A stretch of DNA of 64,000 nucleotides from positions 62,001 to 126,000 of the forward strand of contig JAUJYZ010000968.1 of assembly GCA_033675265.1 (NCBI GenBank), in the 5' to 3' direction. Position 1 is the stretch's first letter; each line of letters opens with the position of its first letter. Positions 23,724 through 36,500 of the stretch are shown piece after piece. A program made the translations under genes and the position numbers. Under the pieces are notes generated by a model. The model saw only the letters and a list, made by a program, of their open reading frames with translations, was not told the origin of the DNA and did not search any database. Origin of the DNA: Actinostola sp. cb2023. Its lineage: Eukaryota > Cnidaria > Anthozoa > Actiniaria > Actinostolidae.

Positions 23724-24456
23724 TAGTTTATTTATTCACGTGTCATAATTGAGCACAAAACTCTTTTAAACATGAACATGCTACTTAATAATAATAATAA
23801 CTTAACTTCACGTCCACCATTAAACAGACTTGTCGCTGTGTGATGACGTCATTTACTCAACCCAAATAAACTAACATGTATGGCTACATGTAGCTGCACA
23901 AATTGTCCTGCATGGCTATTGTTTTTTTTATGTAAAAACTATACATAGAACGACAATATAACAATTGCCAGGACTTTTTTGAAGCTGCACTTGACTGACT
24001 GAAATTTGCGGGCTGATAAGGTTATCCTTGTCTTATCCTCAGAAATGGCAGACAGCCATTTTTATGCTAGCTGTTTTAATTCCTTTAAATTACCAAAATA
24101 ATTGATTACTTTTATTTTTACATTGAAATATTATTATATGTCATCCATTCTTTCTGTATCCTTAAAAAATATTATCCATGGGATATAGAGCTAATTGTCA
24201 TATAACAATGAAAGTTACCCTGATTAATTCTTGAAGGATTACTTAATATGAATTTTGTCTTGTATTAATTAAGCAGCTCATCTATACATGTATCATCAGG
24301 CACCTGTGTTAATCAGTCACTTCGCTGACGATGAGGTAAATTTTAAACATCGAAATATTCAAGTTCTCTACAATGTATCTCCTTGTTTCTCAACTTGTTG
24401 TACCACAACAAAATGAACATATTCGGAATTGCTTTCCTACTAATTAATTTACTTAA

Positions 24457-25594
24457 AGTGCTACTATGATGAAATTTTGCGAAGTTGATGTTTTTACATT
24501 TTTAGTATCCTGGTAGTATGTTTATTAACATATCCAAACCGTTTTTCGTTACGATAAAAATAACTTCCACAAAATATACACATTTTGTACAAATATCGAG
24601 CCCGCCATTATTCAAACTGGTTCCTGGCCGGTGACTAATTGTACAATAGAAGTGACGTCAGTTTCTCAACATCGTTCGTCGCAAATTCGTCGTATTGCTA
24701 ATTTACACGCATCAACACTGCGATTTTTTGGCGATTCAAGACACTGTTTCTTGTTCAAATGTTTGAATCATAATTAAACTAGAAATACAGTGCAGCGAGC
24801 TGTGCAGCGACGCGTTCACATTGAGAAACTGACGTCACAGTCTATTGTTCGCAGGAACACGATTTAGTAATGGCGAACGTATTTTTGCCTGTTTTGAGAG
24901 TCCAATATTTCACTCCTTTATTCTTATATCGACTTAAAAACAACTAAAACTGCTATCTTGGAGCTCAAAGGGGGACTCTGATAACAATTGTTCGAAATTG
25001 AATTTAGCTGAAACTTCATTGAATAATTCTTCAAGGGTGCAATAATCACTAGTTAAAATCTTTTTTCGATATTCCAGAGGGAAGTACTATATTTTTATGA
25101 ATCTTTAGAGGTGTCAGTGACGTCATCTACTCAACCCAACATTCAGCTCCATACATTTCTTTGTATTTTTTGAATCAAAATATATCAATGTTTTGTTCAG
25201 ATAACAGCTCTGCATTGAAGACAACTGGTCAGACAATCAATCCTAAGCACAAACAATGTAAGAAAACTACTTCACCCAAACTTTTAGCTTCATAGAAATA
25301 AAATAATTCAAGAAACTAATTACAAAGAAATATATGGAGCGAAGCCGTGTTGATTGTTTGGGTTGAGTAGATGACGTCACTGACACTTCTAAAGATTCAT
25401 AAAAATGTAATACTTCCCTTACGAATTTTGAGAAACCACTTTAACCAGTAATTGTATGGCTCTTTGAGATTATTTCAGTGAAGTTTCAGCTAAATTAAAT
25501 TGCGAACGATATTCATCAGAGTCCCCCTTTAATGGACTATTTTACGAATAAATCATTTCTTTAGCAATGGTACGAATTTCATCATAGTAGCACT
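24457..25594. mobile_element. 1.1-kb TTAA foldback (Kolobok-type ends)
   Basis: Ends AGTGCTACTATGATGAAAT and ATTTCATCATAGTAGCACT, each followed outward by TTAA (24453-24456, 25595-25598). Contains a further inverted element at 24969-25528. No coding frame. Confidence 0.85.
24969..25528. mobile_element. Nested foldback with AGGGGGACTCTGAT ends
   Basis: Left AGGGGGACTCTGAT after TCAA (probably a mutated TTAA); right ATCAGAGTCCCCCT before TTAA. Inside are inverted copies of TTTAGCTGAAACTTCA and GATGACGTCA. The same internal sequence forms the element at 30581-31129 and a half copy ending at 30012. Confidence 0.7.
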
Positions 25595-27895
25595 TTAATT
25601 AATAACAATACCATATTACCTGATTGGGATATTACCTGATTGGGATCATGTCCAATATTTGGCTGCTCAAAGCATCCCAGATTGTTTCCCCAAAGCTTTT
25701 CAGCTATTTTTGGCACTCTTAGATCTACGTGCCTTGCAAATCCACAAAGTGTATCATTCACAAACAACACAGGGAACTTTAACGACAAATACAAATCAGC
25801 AGCATCCCTGACTGATTCTTGCAGCAATAAAAATTTAGAAGCAACTGTAGCCTGTAGAACAAATAGAAGATTGATTTGTAATAAATATTGTGCATACAAA
25901 TCAAAAGAGTGGATTTTACACAAGAGAAACAATTAAAGATAACATCACAAAACAAAAGTGTGCCTACTTATAATATATCATAAGAATATAAAAATGAAAA
26001 ACAAAGACAAATCCTGTTGATTTGTACTCCTGCTTTCCAAATGCACATTCAATGTGTGCATGCACAGTACATATTTATAATTTTTTGAACATGAAATCTC
26101 CCGGCCGTTAGACTAATTGACGAGACAGTTATGTACGTATATACCGGTAGTATATTTTAAAATATATAAAAGGAAATTAGAGTACAAACAATAAAAGCAC
26201 AAAACAGTACTAACTCAATAGAGTGATAAAACAATAGAAAACAAAGGATATTTCACCAATTAGTACTATTTTAATTTAGATTTAGCACTTAATTCACGCT
26301 TTTGGTATTTGTATTTTATATGCAAAATCATAAGCATGAACATACACCATGTCTGCAAACCAAATGATAGAAACCACCAGTACTGCCAGGTACATGTGCA
26401 AAATCATGGCAAGGAGAAAGTCCTGATAATAATGTACCATACAAGGATTGTAAACGAGCCACAAGCAAGGCCTGAAAAGTAAAATAATTGAGCTTTTCAG
26501 TTGCTGGAAGAAAAAATGAAAGTTTTTCTTAGTCGTTCTAAAATTACATATCCATGTAATATCATTATGAATTATCATTATTATTTTATTATTATCATAC
26601 ATTATTATAAATTGTATGAACTGCAGTACTTAGCAACTGCTAGGTGCTCATTTCGTGTGTGCTCATTGACTCTTATAATGTAATATTATATAATAAACAT
26701 GCATGTACACTTTGTAAGATGATCCACGCATGTTTGGTAAAGCATGATTGAACTTTTAGTACCAAATATGGTACTGTTACACAGGTAACCCAAACTACAT
26801 ATATTGTAACATAACCAACCTTTGATAGAGTTGATGCCTTTTCAATTTTACAAACTTTACAAAGATCTCTTAGGGCAGCTTCTGATAGAGTTCCAAGTCG
26901 GACATATTAATATTCTTCTCTTTGAACAACTGGTGCAGTACCATTGGATCTCCTGTTTTAATAAATGCAAGATCAAATTCTAAAAATTGTACCCTGCAAT
27001 ATGCAGCGTGTGAAATGAGGGCACAAAGCTTATAAGTTACCGTCTATTTCATTTTTCTTCATTATCTTTCCATCAAGGTAGACACTCCTCTTTTCCATTT
27101 CTGTGTTTTGCACATTTCCTCGTAGTGCTGGGGCAATAATCGGGGGGACGTCTGAAATTTTTACAGGTAAATTTGACTTGGATGCTGTAAAAGAAATCTT
27201 CTCTACAAAAAGTTGCTTAACTTCCAAGAGGAAATCTTCTAGAGATGAGGTTCCCCCTTCCTCTCCCATACTTTGATCACTGTAATCTATCTGAAAAGCA
27301 ACAACAATAAAATACATAGGTATGACAAATAATATTAATAATAATAATGGATAAATACTCAATTAATACTATGAAACAGATGAAACATTAGTTTTTGAGG
27401 TCCATGTAAGGGTTCGTCGTTGACCTCAATCTCGTCCCCAGAGCCCACGTTCCTCTTGGTCAGCTGACCTCAAATCGCCAACTCGGCACAGGGCGCAATA
27501 TGTGCTGTAGAACCCGGCCGCTAAGATAATAACTCTCTTCTCAAACCTGGTTGGATATGGATTTATCAATCCAGTACTAGTACTGCAAAGGGTTTAGAGA
27601 TCTTTAGAACTTAGAACGAAGTGAGTTGATACACGCAGTGGAGAGAAAAAAAGCAATAACTTACGTCAGTTTCACTGAAAATATTTTCACATTATCCATG
27701 CTGGCCACAAGTACGGCACCATCAGGAGAGTCGAGCCTTGGGACTTTGGATTTTGGGACATATGAACCACCAAGCTCGTACCCACACGTTTTACAAAAGG
27801 CCGGCTTCCAAGCCGTAGAATATGAACCACTGCATTGTGGACACCGACCTAGACCTCTTGAAGTCCACTTTGGAGCTGACTTTGGAAGCTGATGC

Positions 27896-28240
27896 TAATA
27901 ATAATAATAATAATAAAAATGGAAACTTTATTTCATGAATTTTTTCACAAACAATTGCAATTAATTATAATCTCACTACATGTGGGTACTTGAACTCGAA
28001 AATAATAATATAATTATAAAAATAATATTATAACAATCATCATCATAGTAATAATAATAATATGAAGGCTTCCACCATTTGCAGTCGAAACGTCAACATA
28101 TTTTCATTTCATACGTATACGCGTGAAAACCGTAAAACTAGTATAATCACGCGAAAGCCTAAAAGGTACCAATAATAATAATAGTAATAATAATAATAAT
28201 CAAATTAATAAATATAATAATAAAACAATAAAAGGTTGTC
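27896..28240. repeat. AAT-type microsatellites
   Basis: Runs of AATAATAAT at 27896-27920, 28002-28060 and 28172-28230, separated by a segment with CAGTCGAAACGTCAACAT that may come from a foldback or retroelement end. Confidence 0.8.
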
Positions 28241-28399
28241 ACGGTCAACAGAGAACTCCTCTTATCCCCTCTCTATAGAAGGAGTGCTCGTATATTGAAG
28301 AATAGTAGCAAAAATAGATAAGGAAAGACTTACTGTTGTCGTTTCAGTTGTGTCGAGAGACGACGATTCTCGTGCAGGTTCGATGGCTGCCATTTAATT

Positions 28400-29780
28400 G
28401 GGCCACGGAAAGCTGTTGCGATCCTCTTGATCTTCTCTTGGATTATACGGACCGATTATATATATCTTTTGAAGGATCCTTTTGAAGCCAAACGATTACA
28501 AAATATATTGTAACTGACCGAGGTTAGGTAAAGTCAGAGAGATGACTCACGGCGATAGTTTGTTTGTAAAGAAGTTTATTGCTGCGATCACAATCCAACT
28601 AACTTACAGGTACGATTCGTAGGCCTTTTGCAGGATTACGATCACGTGGTTGTACTGACTGGCAAAAAAATCTGACTTTATTTATTTGAAGAATCTTTCA
28701 TGATATCAGTAGTGACAGTAAATAAATCTGTTTGAAATGCTATTTTTCAACCTCCAGTTGATTGTCGATCTCTCTCAATCGACGTCTCAAAGTTTGCTTC
28801 CCAGTCAGCAGAGCCGTTCCCATGGGATTTTTGGCTCAGTTCATTCGTTATTCAAGCGATATATTGGCATGTGACTGTAAACTGCAAAGGGCCTATTCGT
28901 CCTCTATTTATGTCTATAGCTATGTGAAATCATTCTAGAGTTTGGTTACATTTACGTCAACTATTTCACAAGATCATTGAGTATAATACGCTGCACCTAA
29001 TCACGTAAACATTGAAACAATGAGAACTGATGACTAGTCCCGTAACTGGATAGTTATACTCTTACAACATAGAAGTGTGTCGATGACATGTTCAATACGA
29101 TTGCACACACAAGCTAAGGTCATGAAGGTGCAAATATAACGAGAGCTAAAGATAATTTCGTTACAATATAACTCGGCAGTTTAGAATTAATAGCCACATA
29201 TCTTTTCACACACGTTTCTTCTCGGAGGTGAAATAAATTACATGTATAAATTACATGTATATATTCATGGCGCTTCATTCAATATGATTGAACCAATGAT
29301 ATGCTCGCTTGTGCTCGCTACGCATCGCTACAGGAAGTTGTGAAAGAGCCAATCAGAATAGGTGTTCCGATCGGTACAGTATTACTGTGATAAACCGTAT
29401 GTTTCTAGTACGTACTCATAATTACCGGTCACGCTCCTGCCCTTGAAGAGACTTCAGATGATGAATTCGTGGCATAAATATGTCGAAATTCATCTTACCA
29501 GAAGTCCCAACGTACACTTTAGATCCTCTTATATGTTAGGATATGGAAGAGTATATATTTGGGAGTTTATATTCTGCTCGTACGCCGAAAGCGGTGGGCT
29601 TGAGAATACGTGAGAGTACGTACATTAACATTGCTATAAATCATAATGGAATCGTCGAATTCTGCAGTGAAATATCTTCTTTTGGATGTATTTGTCGCTT
29701 GAATACAGCAACTTGATTGTATATTTTTCTATTTGGCAATCAAATTAATATTAGAATGGATAAAGCGTGGATCCATACTT
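28400..29780. other. No gene recognised
   Basis: Between the HMGXB3-like start and the half-element near 30000. No supported coding frame, RNA gene or complete repeat seen. Confidence 0.4.
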
Positions 29781-29789
29781 TGCCTTGTA

Positions 29790-30012
29790 GCCGAATATTT
29801 GGGTTGATTGGATGACGTCACTACCGTCCGTTCCAGTCTCCCTCCAAGTTTTCGATTTATTCACTGGCCTCGAAAAAGAAAGAGCAAAATATAGCACTTG
29901 CCGTTGAAATTTCGAAAACCGTTTGGTAGAGTTATTATTGATAGCTTCACGATTGTAATTACAGAGTTTCAGCTGGTTTAAAAGTTCGAGGTATTTTGAT
30001 CAGAGTCCCCCT
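29790..30012. repeat. Right half of a TTAA foldback
   Basis: Contains GGTTGATTGGATGACGTCAC and ends ATCAGAGTCCCCCT|TTAA (TTAA at 30013-30016), matching the right arm of the element at 24969-25528. I found no left end. Confidence 0.55.
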
Positions 30013-30486
30013 TTAAGTGAATAGGTGAAGAGCTACTCTTAAGTGAATATGTTTGTCTGAGCTTTCGTCGACTACAACATCAAACTACAAAAGTAGTTTC
30101 TTCGAGTTAGGTTAGGCAATAAGGCGTGGATGGAGGGTTTAGAACAAAAGGTCTTTCAATTCGGAGCATTCTTCGCAGGAGTTTATTTTAGGTTTCAGTT
30201 TGTTTATGTAATATGCCTCTAGGAGCCTTAGATTGACGGGGTCGTTTTTCTCTCGTGATTAGAGACCTTACGCACGAACGACGTCCGGTTGTGACGACGT
30301 CGTTGGTATTCCTGTGGATCGGTCGACGTCCTTCCGAGAGACGTCGTTGCTATGATACATACGCAACGAACGTAAACCGGAGACGCGTGTAGCTGTTTTG
30401 ACGGGAATTTCGTCTCGAATTTCCTTCCACTCTTGCTTTGTTTTGGTGTGTTGAACCAGTGTGTTCATGTCGTCAAAATACTCAGA

Positions 30487-31930
30487 ATGCCGAATCTACG
30501 CGATGTCAGAGAATGCCTTCTATTAAGCTTCGATCAAAACCTTTTGAGTAGCGAGGAATTCATTCTTTTATATGATTTAAAGTGCTACTTAGACGAAAAT
30601 CGATCGAAGTTTAATTTAGCTGAAACTTCACTGAAATAATCTCAAAGAGCCATACTGGTTAATGTATTTTCTCAAAATTCCTATGGGAAGTATTACATTT
30701 TTATGAATCTTTAGAAGTGTCAGTGAGGTCATCTACTCAACCCTAACAATCAACACAGCTTCGCTCCATACATTTCTTTGTGTTTAGTTTCTTGAATTAT
30801 TTTATTTCTATGAAGCTAAAAGTTTGGGTGAAGGAGTTTTCTTACATTATTTGTGCTTAGGATTGATTGTCTGTCCAGTTGAATGCAGAGCTGTTATCTG
30901 AACAAAACATTGAGATATTTTGACTCACAAAATACAAAGAAATGTATCGAGCTGAATGTTGGGTTGAGTAGATGTCGTCACTGACTCCTCTAAAGATTCA
31001 TGAAAATATAGTACTTCCCTCTGGAATATCGAAAAAAGATTTTAACTAGTTATTAATAGACCCTTGAAGAATTATTCAATGAAGTTTCAGCTAAATTAAA
31101 CTTCGATCGATTTTCGTCTAAGTAGCACTTTAAATACCTCGAAGAACCCAGATTTTCCGTACTGGCAATACGAACGTGTCGAACTTGACTCCTTGTCAGA
31201 CGACGAATGCAGAGCTGAATTCCGATTTTTGAAAAACGATATCTTCTTGTTAAAGGATGTCTTGCAAATTCCAGATGAAATAACTTGTTATAACCGACTA
31301 GTTGTCAGTGGGATCGAAGCTCTTTGCATCCTGCTTAAACGCTTTGCATATCCAATTAAATTCAGTGATATGGGTTCAAGATTTGCAAGACCTGTTCCAC
31401 AGTTAAGCATGATTTCTTCACAAATGTTGGACATGATATACAACAACCACAGTCATCGTTTGACAAGCTTTCAACAGGCCTGGCTTTCCCCTGATAGTCT
31501 ACAAACCTATGCTAATGTAATACACGATGTAGGTGCTCCCTATACCAACTGTTGGGGGTTTGTAGATGGGACAGTTAGACCAATATGCAGACCTGGAACT
31601 TTACAGAGGACTCTGTATAATGGTCATAAACGTATACATGCCATCAAGTTCCAGTCAGTGGTTAGCCCTAATGGCTTAATTGCTAATCTATTTGGTCCTG
31701 TTGAGGGGAGACGCCATGACAGTGGAATGTTAGCTGATTCTGGGCTCTTACCACAGTTACAGCTTTACTCGCACACACCAACTGAAGATCCATTGTGTAT
31801 TTATGGTGACATGGGATACCCTTTGCGCCCACAACTACAAACACCATTTCAGGGCTTGCACTTAACTCCACTCCAGCAAGACTTTAACCTGGCAATGAGC
31901 AGAGTAAGGACAAGTGTAGATAGGACTTAG
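30487..31930 (+). pseudogene. HARBI1-like transposase (DDE_Tnp_4), split by a foldback
   Basis: Starts MPNLRDVRECLLLSFDQ, runs to EEFILLYDL, is interrupted at 30577-31133 by a TTAA foldback, and resumes NPDFPYWQYERVELDSLSDDE. Catalytic blocks: NCWGFVDGTVRPICRP (first D), LYNGHKRIHAIKFQ, VEGRRHDSGMLADSG, CIYGDMGYPL (second D). It ends AMSRVRTSVDRT, where the family usually has VRTSVEW, so the third acidic residue is D and the C terminus is lost. It is the transposase of the Harbinger element at 30261-43949. Confidence 0.85.
30581..31129. mobile_element. 549-bp TTAA foldback inside the Harbinger ORF
   Basis: Ends AGTGCTACTTAGACGAAAAT and complement, with TTAA on each side (30577-30580, 31130-31133). 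It closely resembles 24457-25594 in the terminal AGTGCTACT and in the interior. Removing it with one TTAA restores the reading of the transposase across the junction. Confidence 0.88.
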
Positions 31931-32296
31931 TGCAGTAGGCAAAATGTACATTGTTTCATCAACAACTAGCAGGTACTTTAACTTAGACCCTCCTTCAATG
32001 CAAGACTACTTTTTATAAATGTAAGGTGAAGAATTCAAATTTTAGCTGCCAACTATTTTTTTATTAGCAGAGCAGAAATCAAATGAGTATATGTATATGA
32101 GTATAGTAAATGAGTATAAATAACAATTATGCTGAAAAATATAGTGATTCTCAAAAAGATTGTACATATCATATATGTTAATTAATACTGAACTGCCATG
32201 TGAATTGAAACATTGCACTAAACATTTTCACAGTTTCATTGTTGGCAATTATGTAGATGCATGTTAATAGATAATTATTTTATTTGCTGAACTGGA
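31931..32296. other. Harbinger internal non-coding sequence
   Basis: A+T-rich spacer between the HARBI1-like pseudogene and the MITE cluster. Nothing else seen. Confidence 0.4.
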
Positions 32297-32298
32297 TT

Positions 32299-32631
32299 GA
32301 GTACAAACACTAAAAGCGTGCAACATAAATACATAATAATAATAATAATAATTATTATTAACATAATTGGTACTAAATAGTGCTAAATTATGCTAATTCT
32401 ATTGTGTTCTATTGTTTATTTAGTACTCTTTAGCACTAGAGTGATTTTACTTTGCCCGTGAAAGGAATATATAGTAAGACTAATAGTTAGTAGTAGACAT
32501 TTGTTGCATTGTTTTCTTTTGTTCTGTGTGGACTGTTACTAACTTGACTATACATCTTTATTTTACGGGCCAAGTAAAATCACTCTAAATAGATAGTGCA
32601 AAGTATTGCATGCTTTTAGTGTTTGTACTCT
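32299..32631. repeat. MITE with GAGTACAAACACTAAAAGC ends, hosting another MITE
   Basis: Inverted ends GAGTACAAACACTAAAAGC and GCTTTTAGTGTTTGTACTC. Holds an AAT microsatellite and the inner element 32437-32587. Confidence 0.75.
32437..32587. repeat. MITE with TAGAGTGATTTTACTT ends
   Basis: Inverted ends TAGAGTGATTTTACTT and AAGTAAAATCACTCTA, nested in 32299-32631. Shares the GTGATTTTACTT..CCCGTG block with the 1-kb foldback at 7718-8727. Confidence 0.75.
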
Positions 32632-32724
32632 AATGTAACAGTGAACCTGTCAAATCACTGTAAAAACAAAACTACATTAATGGTTAAAATTACTCATGAG
32701 TTTCTCTGTTGTTGTAATTGCTGT

Positions 32725-32879
32725 TAGAGTGCAGACATTTAAACCGTGAAACAGTGCCAACTTTAATTAGCACTAAATAGTGCAATGTCTTTTGTTTTAT
32801 ATTGTTATATTGGTGCTATTTAGCACAAACTAGTTTGCACTGTTTCATGGTTATAGTGTCTGCACTCTATTACAGAACT
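32725..32879. repeat. MITE with TAGAGTGCAGACA ends
   Basis: Inverted ends TAGAGTGCAGACATTTAAACC and TATAGTGTCTGCACTCTA, with inner GTGAAACAGTGC / GCACTGTTTCAT. About 155 bp. Confidence 0.72.
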
Positions 32880-33570
32880 GTATAAACATGTTAAACTTAT
32901 AAACTTGTTCACTTGTATAGATGTAGGTCTAATCAAACTGAACTCAACTTTTTAACATTACTCAAAAATTATTTGCAAAATTAAGCTTCATAACTATAGT
33001 GTATAACTGGAACATAATACTGAAAACTGAGTTTAAGCCTTGCTTTCTAATAAAAGAAAATGAAGGCACTACTTCTTACCAAGCTTGTCTATAAGAGTCA
33101 GCATGAGCTGGGTCTGCTGGTGCATTAACTCCTTTTGAACCTGTACTTCCTGCCTCTTGATTTCCAACTCTTCCTTCCTTAAAGGGCAAATCTCGGCATT
33201 TTTTGAAGCAATTTTGACAACTTTTGAAGACAGTTTGGCCTTTGATTAGCAAATTTAAAGCAAAATAATTTTTCTGAAACGATTTTTTTCGGCGAAATTT
33301 GAGGTTAAAAGAACGATAATTTTAGCGTGACAGAAAACAAGCTGAAATCGTGTCACACAATCGGTGACGTCACAAGTGTGTAAGTGTTCCAAAGCCTATT
33401 AACCGGATTGCTGCCAAAATAAATAGGTATTGATCAGATAGCGAAGTGTATTTCACAATGTAGATACGTAAAATATATGGCAAAAAGTCGGGTCAATAAA
33501 AGATGTTTCACAATAAATCACATGTAGATATTGTCAGTTGTTGTTGCAATTCCCGAACTATACCGCTACA

Positions 33571-36500
33571 ATGGCAAGTTCTTCTGGGCAAAAGCGTAAA
33601 CGAGCACCCGGCAAACGATGTGTTGTCATGTTCTGCGACAAAACAAATGCAGACGGCGTGAGTTTACATCAATTTCCGAAGGATGTAAACTTATGTCAGA
33701 AATGGAATCAATTTGTTTTGAGAAAGAGGGAAAGAAATACATGGACGCCAGGATGTGGTCATATATGTAGTGACCACTTCTTGCCAACCGACTACGAAGG
33801 TTACGGGGCGAAAATGGCTGGATTTTCAAGTAAACTTGTATTGAGTAAAGGTGCTGTTCCTTCGGTACAACCTATCCCAACACCAGAACAACTTCAAAAC
33901 GCCAGGAAAGTATCTACGCCATCGTCAGCCACGTCGACGTGTACGAATACTACGCCACGTACGACAAGAAGAAAATTCTGGCCTTAATTTAATAGAATAG
34001 GCTTTGAAATACAACTTTGCTATAAACAACATACTATTTATTTGCATCAGACCATGGCACATATCAATTCTCCCGATCATGAAAATGACCAAGAGAGCGG
34101 AGCTGCTACGGCGCAGTCAGCTGATCCCGTCGGCGAGCTGCCAATCGAAGTAGATCAGCCGTCCACTTTAGTGTGCAACAAAGCAACTCAAAAAAGTTTT
34201 ACGTTTCGGATTCAAAAGCCAGAGAGAAGAAGTAAAGGTAAGAGTAAAAGATAACTTACAAACACCAAAAATTAGTTCTTATTTGATGTTCTTTTAAAAT
34301 AGCTGTCCAAGCTTCAGATGAACAAAAGGAAATTGCAGTACAATGCAACATTGCTGTCCTGCCCCCATTAGCACTTCTAAGGTCCTCTGAGCCCATGGTC
34401 TCAGACGAATCAGATAATGAAAATATTTGTGATGAGCCTTACTCGCCATCGACATCTGATTTGGACGAGGAGGCTGCGATGGAAGACGCCGCAGTGTCAA
34501 ACAGCGAGACAGAAATGAAATCGGAAGGGTAAGACGTTTTGGCCTGCTGGGAGAAGGGCGAGGCGAGGGGGTTCTAGTTTGATACAACTTTTTGAAAAAA
34601 GATGCATACAATAACATGCTCAACTATTGTTGTTTCATATACTTTCTAGACCAAGTAAAGCATCTGTGTCGGAGTCTGTGCATTATCACAATCAACGAAA
34701 ATTTATAGTTTTTGAAAGTTCTCTGTTGGAACTTTTCCAATGCTGCCCTATATGTACTAGTGCGTCTGAAGGAATTATTTCAGACATAAAGGGCACTTGG
34801 GTTAAAGTTACACAGAGGTGTACAGACTCCAATTGCAACTATGAAAGAGTCTGGACAAATCACAAGTATGCAAGAACAATGCCAGTTGGAAATCTTCTGT
34901 TATCAGCAGCCATACTACTGTCAGGTTTGAATATTATTTGCCGGACGTTTCTTCACATACATACTTCAAACATAACACATTCTTATGTACATTTTTTTAT
35001 TTTAGGATGTGCCACAGAAAAAACTTTGAGGATGTTCAAGTTCATGAACATTGCATGTATATCAAGGGCTACTTTTTACCGCCATGCCAGTAGTTATATC
35101 AATCCAATTGTTATACAATCTTGGAGAAATGAGCAAGAGGCCTTGTTTCAACAGATGCGAAACCATGAAGAAGGCCTCATACTTGCTGGAGATGGAAGGT
35201 GTGACTCCCCTGGGTACTGTGCAAAATTTGGATCATACACAGTAATTGAACAGCACATAAACCGAGTCCTTGATTTTCAACTTGTTCAGGTTTGTATTCA
35301 AAAAGGGGTGGTATTACAGTAAATAGTAACATTTATACAATAAGTAAGAACTAATATAACTTATTGAATAACACCTGATAGAAATCAGGCTCAGAACAGT
35401 ACTGTATTAGGATATTTTTTTGAGCATGCTTTCTAGCCAGAGACAAGCTAGATAAATTATATAATATTACATCATTTAATCCTCTCAGCTACATGTATAC
35501 AGTACTCGTTCTGAGCCTGATTAAAATATATTTCGCCATCATTTTTACAGTTTCCATCTTGTTTACCTTAGAGCAATGAAGTAAAGAATAGTGCTTGGAT
35601 GGAGTTGGAGGGACTGAAGAGAAGTGTGGAGATGATGACTACTGTTGATCTAGCTATCGACACACTAATTACTGACAGAAGCAGATCAGTAGGAGCATAT
35701 ATAAGGAATGACCTCCCCACTACAACACACTACCATGATATATGGCATGTTGCTAAAGGTACCATATATATGTAATAACCATGCATCATTATTTATTTAT
35801 TTATACATCATGCATAAAGGAGACATTGGATTGGATATGTTGTTGTTGTTATAGGTCTTGCCAAAAAAATTGACAAAATTGCAAAACAAAAGGATTGTGG
35901 TGACATAGGAGACTGGAGGCAATCAATTTGCAACCATATGTATTGGTGTGCAGCATCAACACCTGATGGTAATGGGGACATTATCAAGGCTAAATGGGAA
36001 ATCCTGCCCCTGCACATTCAAGACATTCATGCAAACAATGACAATGACCTCCATCCTGATTGTGGCCATGGGGAACTGGAGGGAGAAAGCAGAGCGAAAC
36101 AATGGATTGCAAAAGGTGGAACTTTTGATTTAATAAACCAAGTATTTCATATACGTATTACATGTTACATCATCATAGCAAACTGAAGTAAACTATTAAA
36201 TGTAGCGAAGAAGAAGAGACGCAGTTTTTTATACATATATATATATATATATGCAGAATAGAAGAGATGGTTATTGTCCAACGATGAACTCCCGGTAGAA
36301 GGATCCACTAAGGATTCACATCAGCACTCCAAATATTATGTATACGTTGAATTGAAGAGAGTGGAGTAGCATGAGACTTCTTACCTTTCATATGACTTTA
36401 TTACAAACGTTTCGACCCTTCGGTCTTCATCAGTGTAAAAATAATATGTACAAAGTTTAAAAAGAACGTGGAACGGAAACAAAAATGTACAGTGAACTAA

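Larger units (their letters stand above)
21885..28393 (-). pseudogene. HMGXB3-like / transposon-derived Cys-rich gene, internally deleted
   Basis: Minus-strand exons: 28393-28334 (MAAIEPARESSSLD..), 27888-27665 (zinc ribbon CPQC-x11-CKTCGYELGG), about 27290-27046 (VPPIIAPALRGN), about 26998-26823 (..LSEAALRDLC..), about 26473-26346 (SPCHDF..GSTGGFYHLVCRHG), about 25858-25640 (SKFLLLQESVRDAADL, then KLWGNNLGCFEQP) and 22328-21885 (RRYVVGDRFHSASNPHKS to SRDCYWRF). The block order matches a large invertebrate protein family related to the C-terminal part of HMGXB3, as recalled. The middle of the family (several hundred residues between exons 2 and 3) is missing, exon 2 does not join exon 3 in frame, and the fourth exon needs a frame change near 26900. 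I therefore call it a pseudogene. Gaps 25935-26340 and 27300-27660 show nothing else. Confidence 0.6.

Noticed and set aside
24300..24360. GCTGACGATGAGG..CGAAATATTC as a hammerhead
   Set aside because: Core spacing and the GAAAC box do not fit; left as unassigned repeat sequence.
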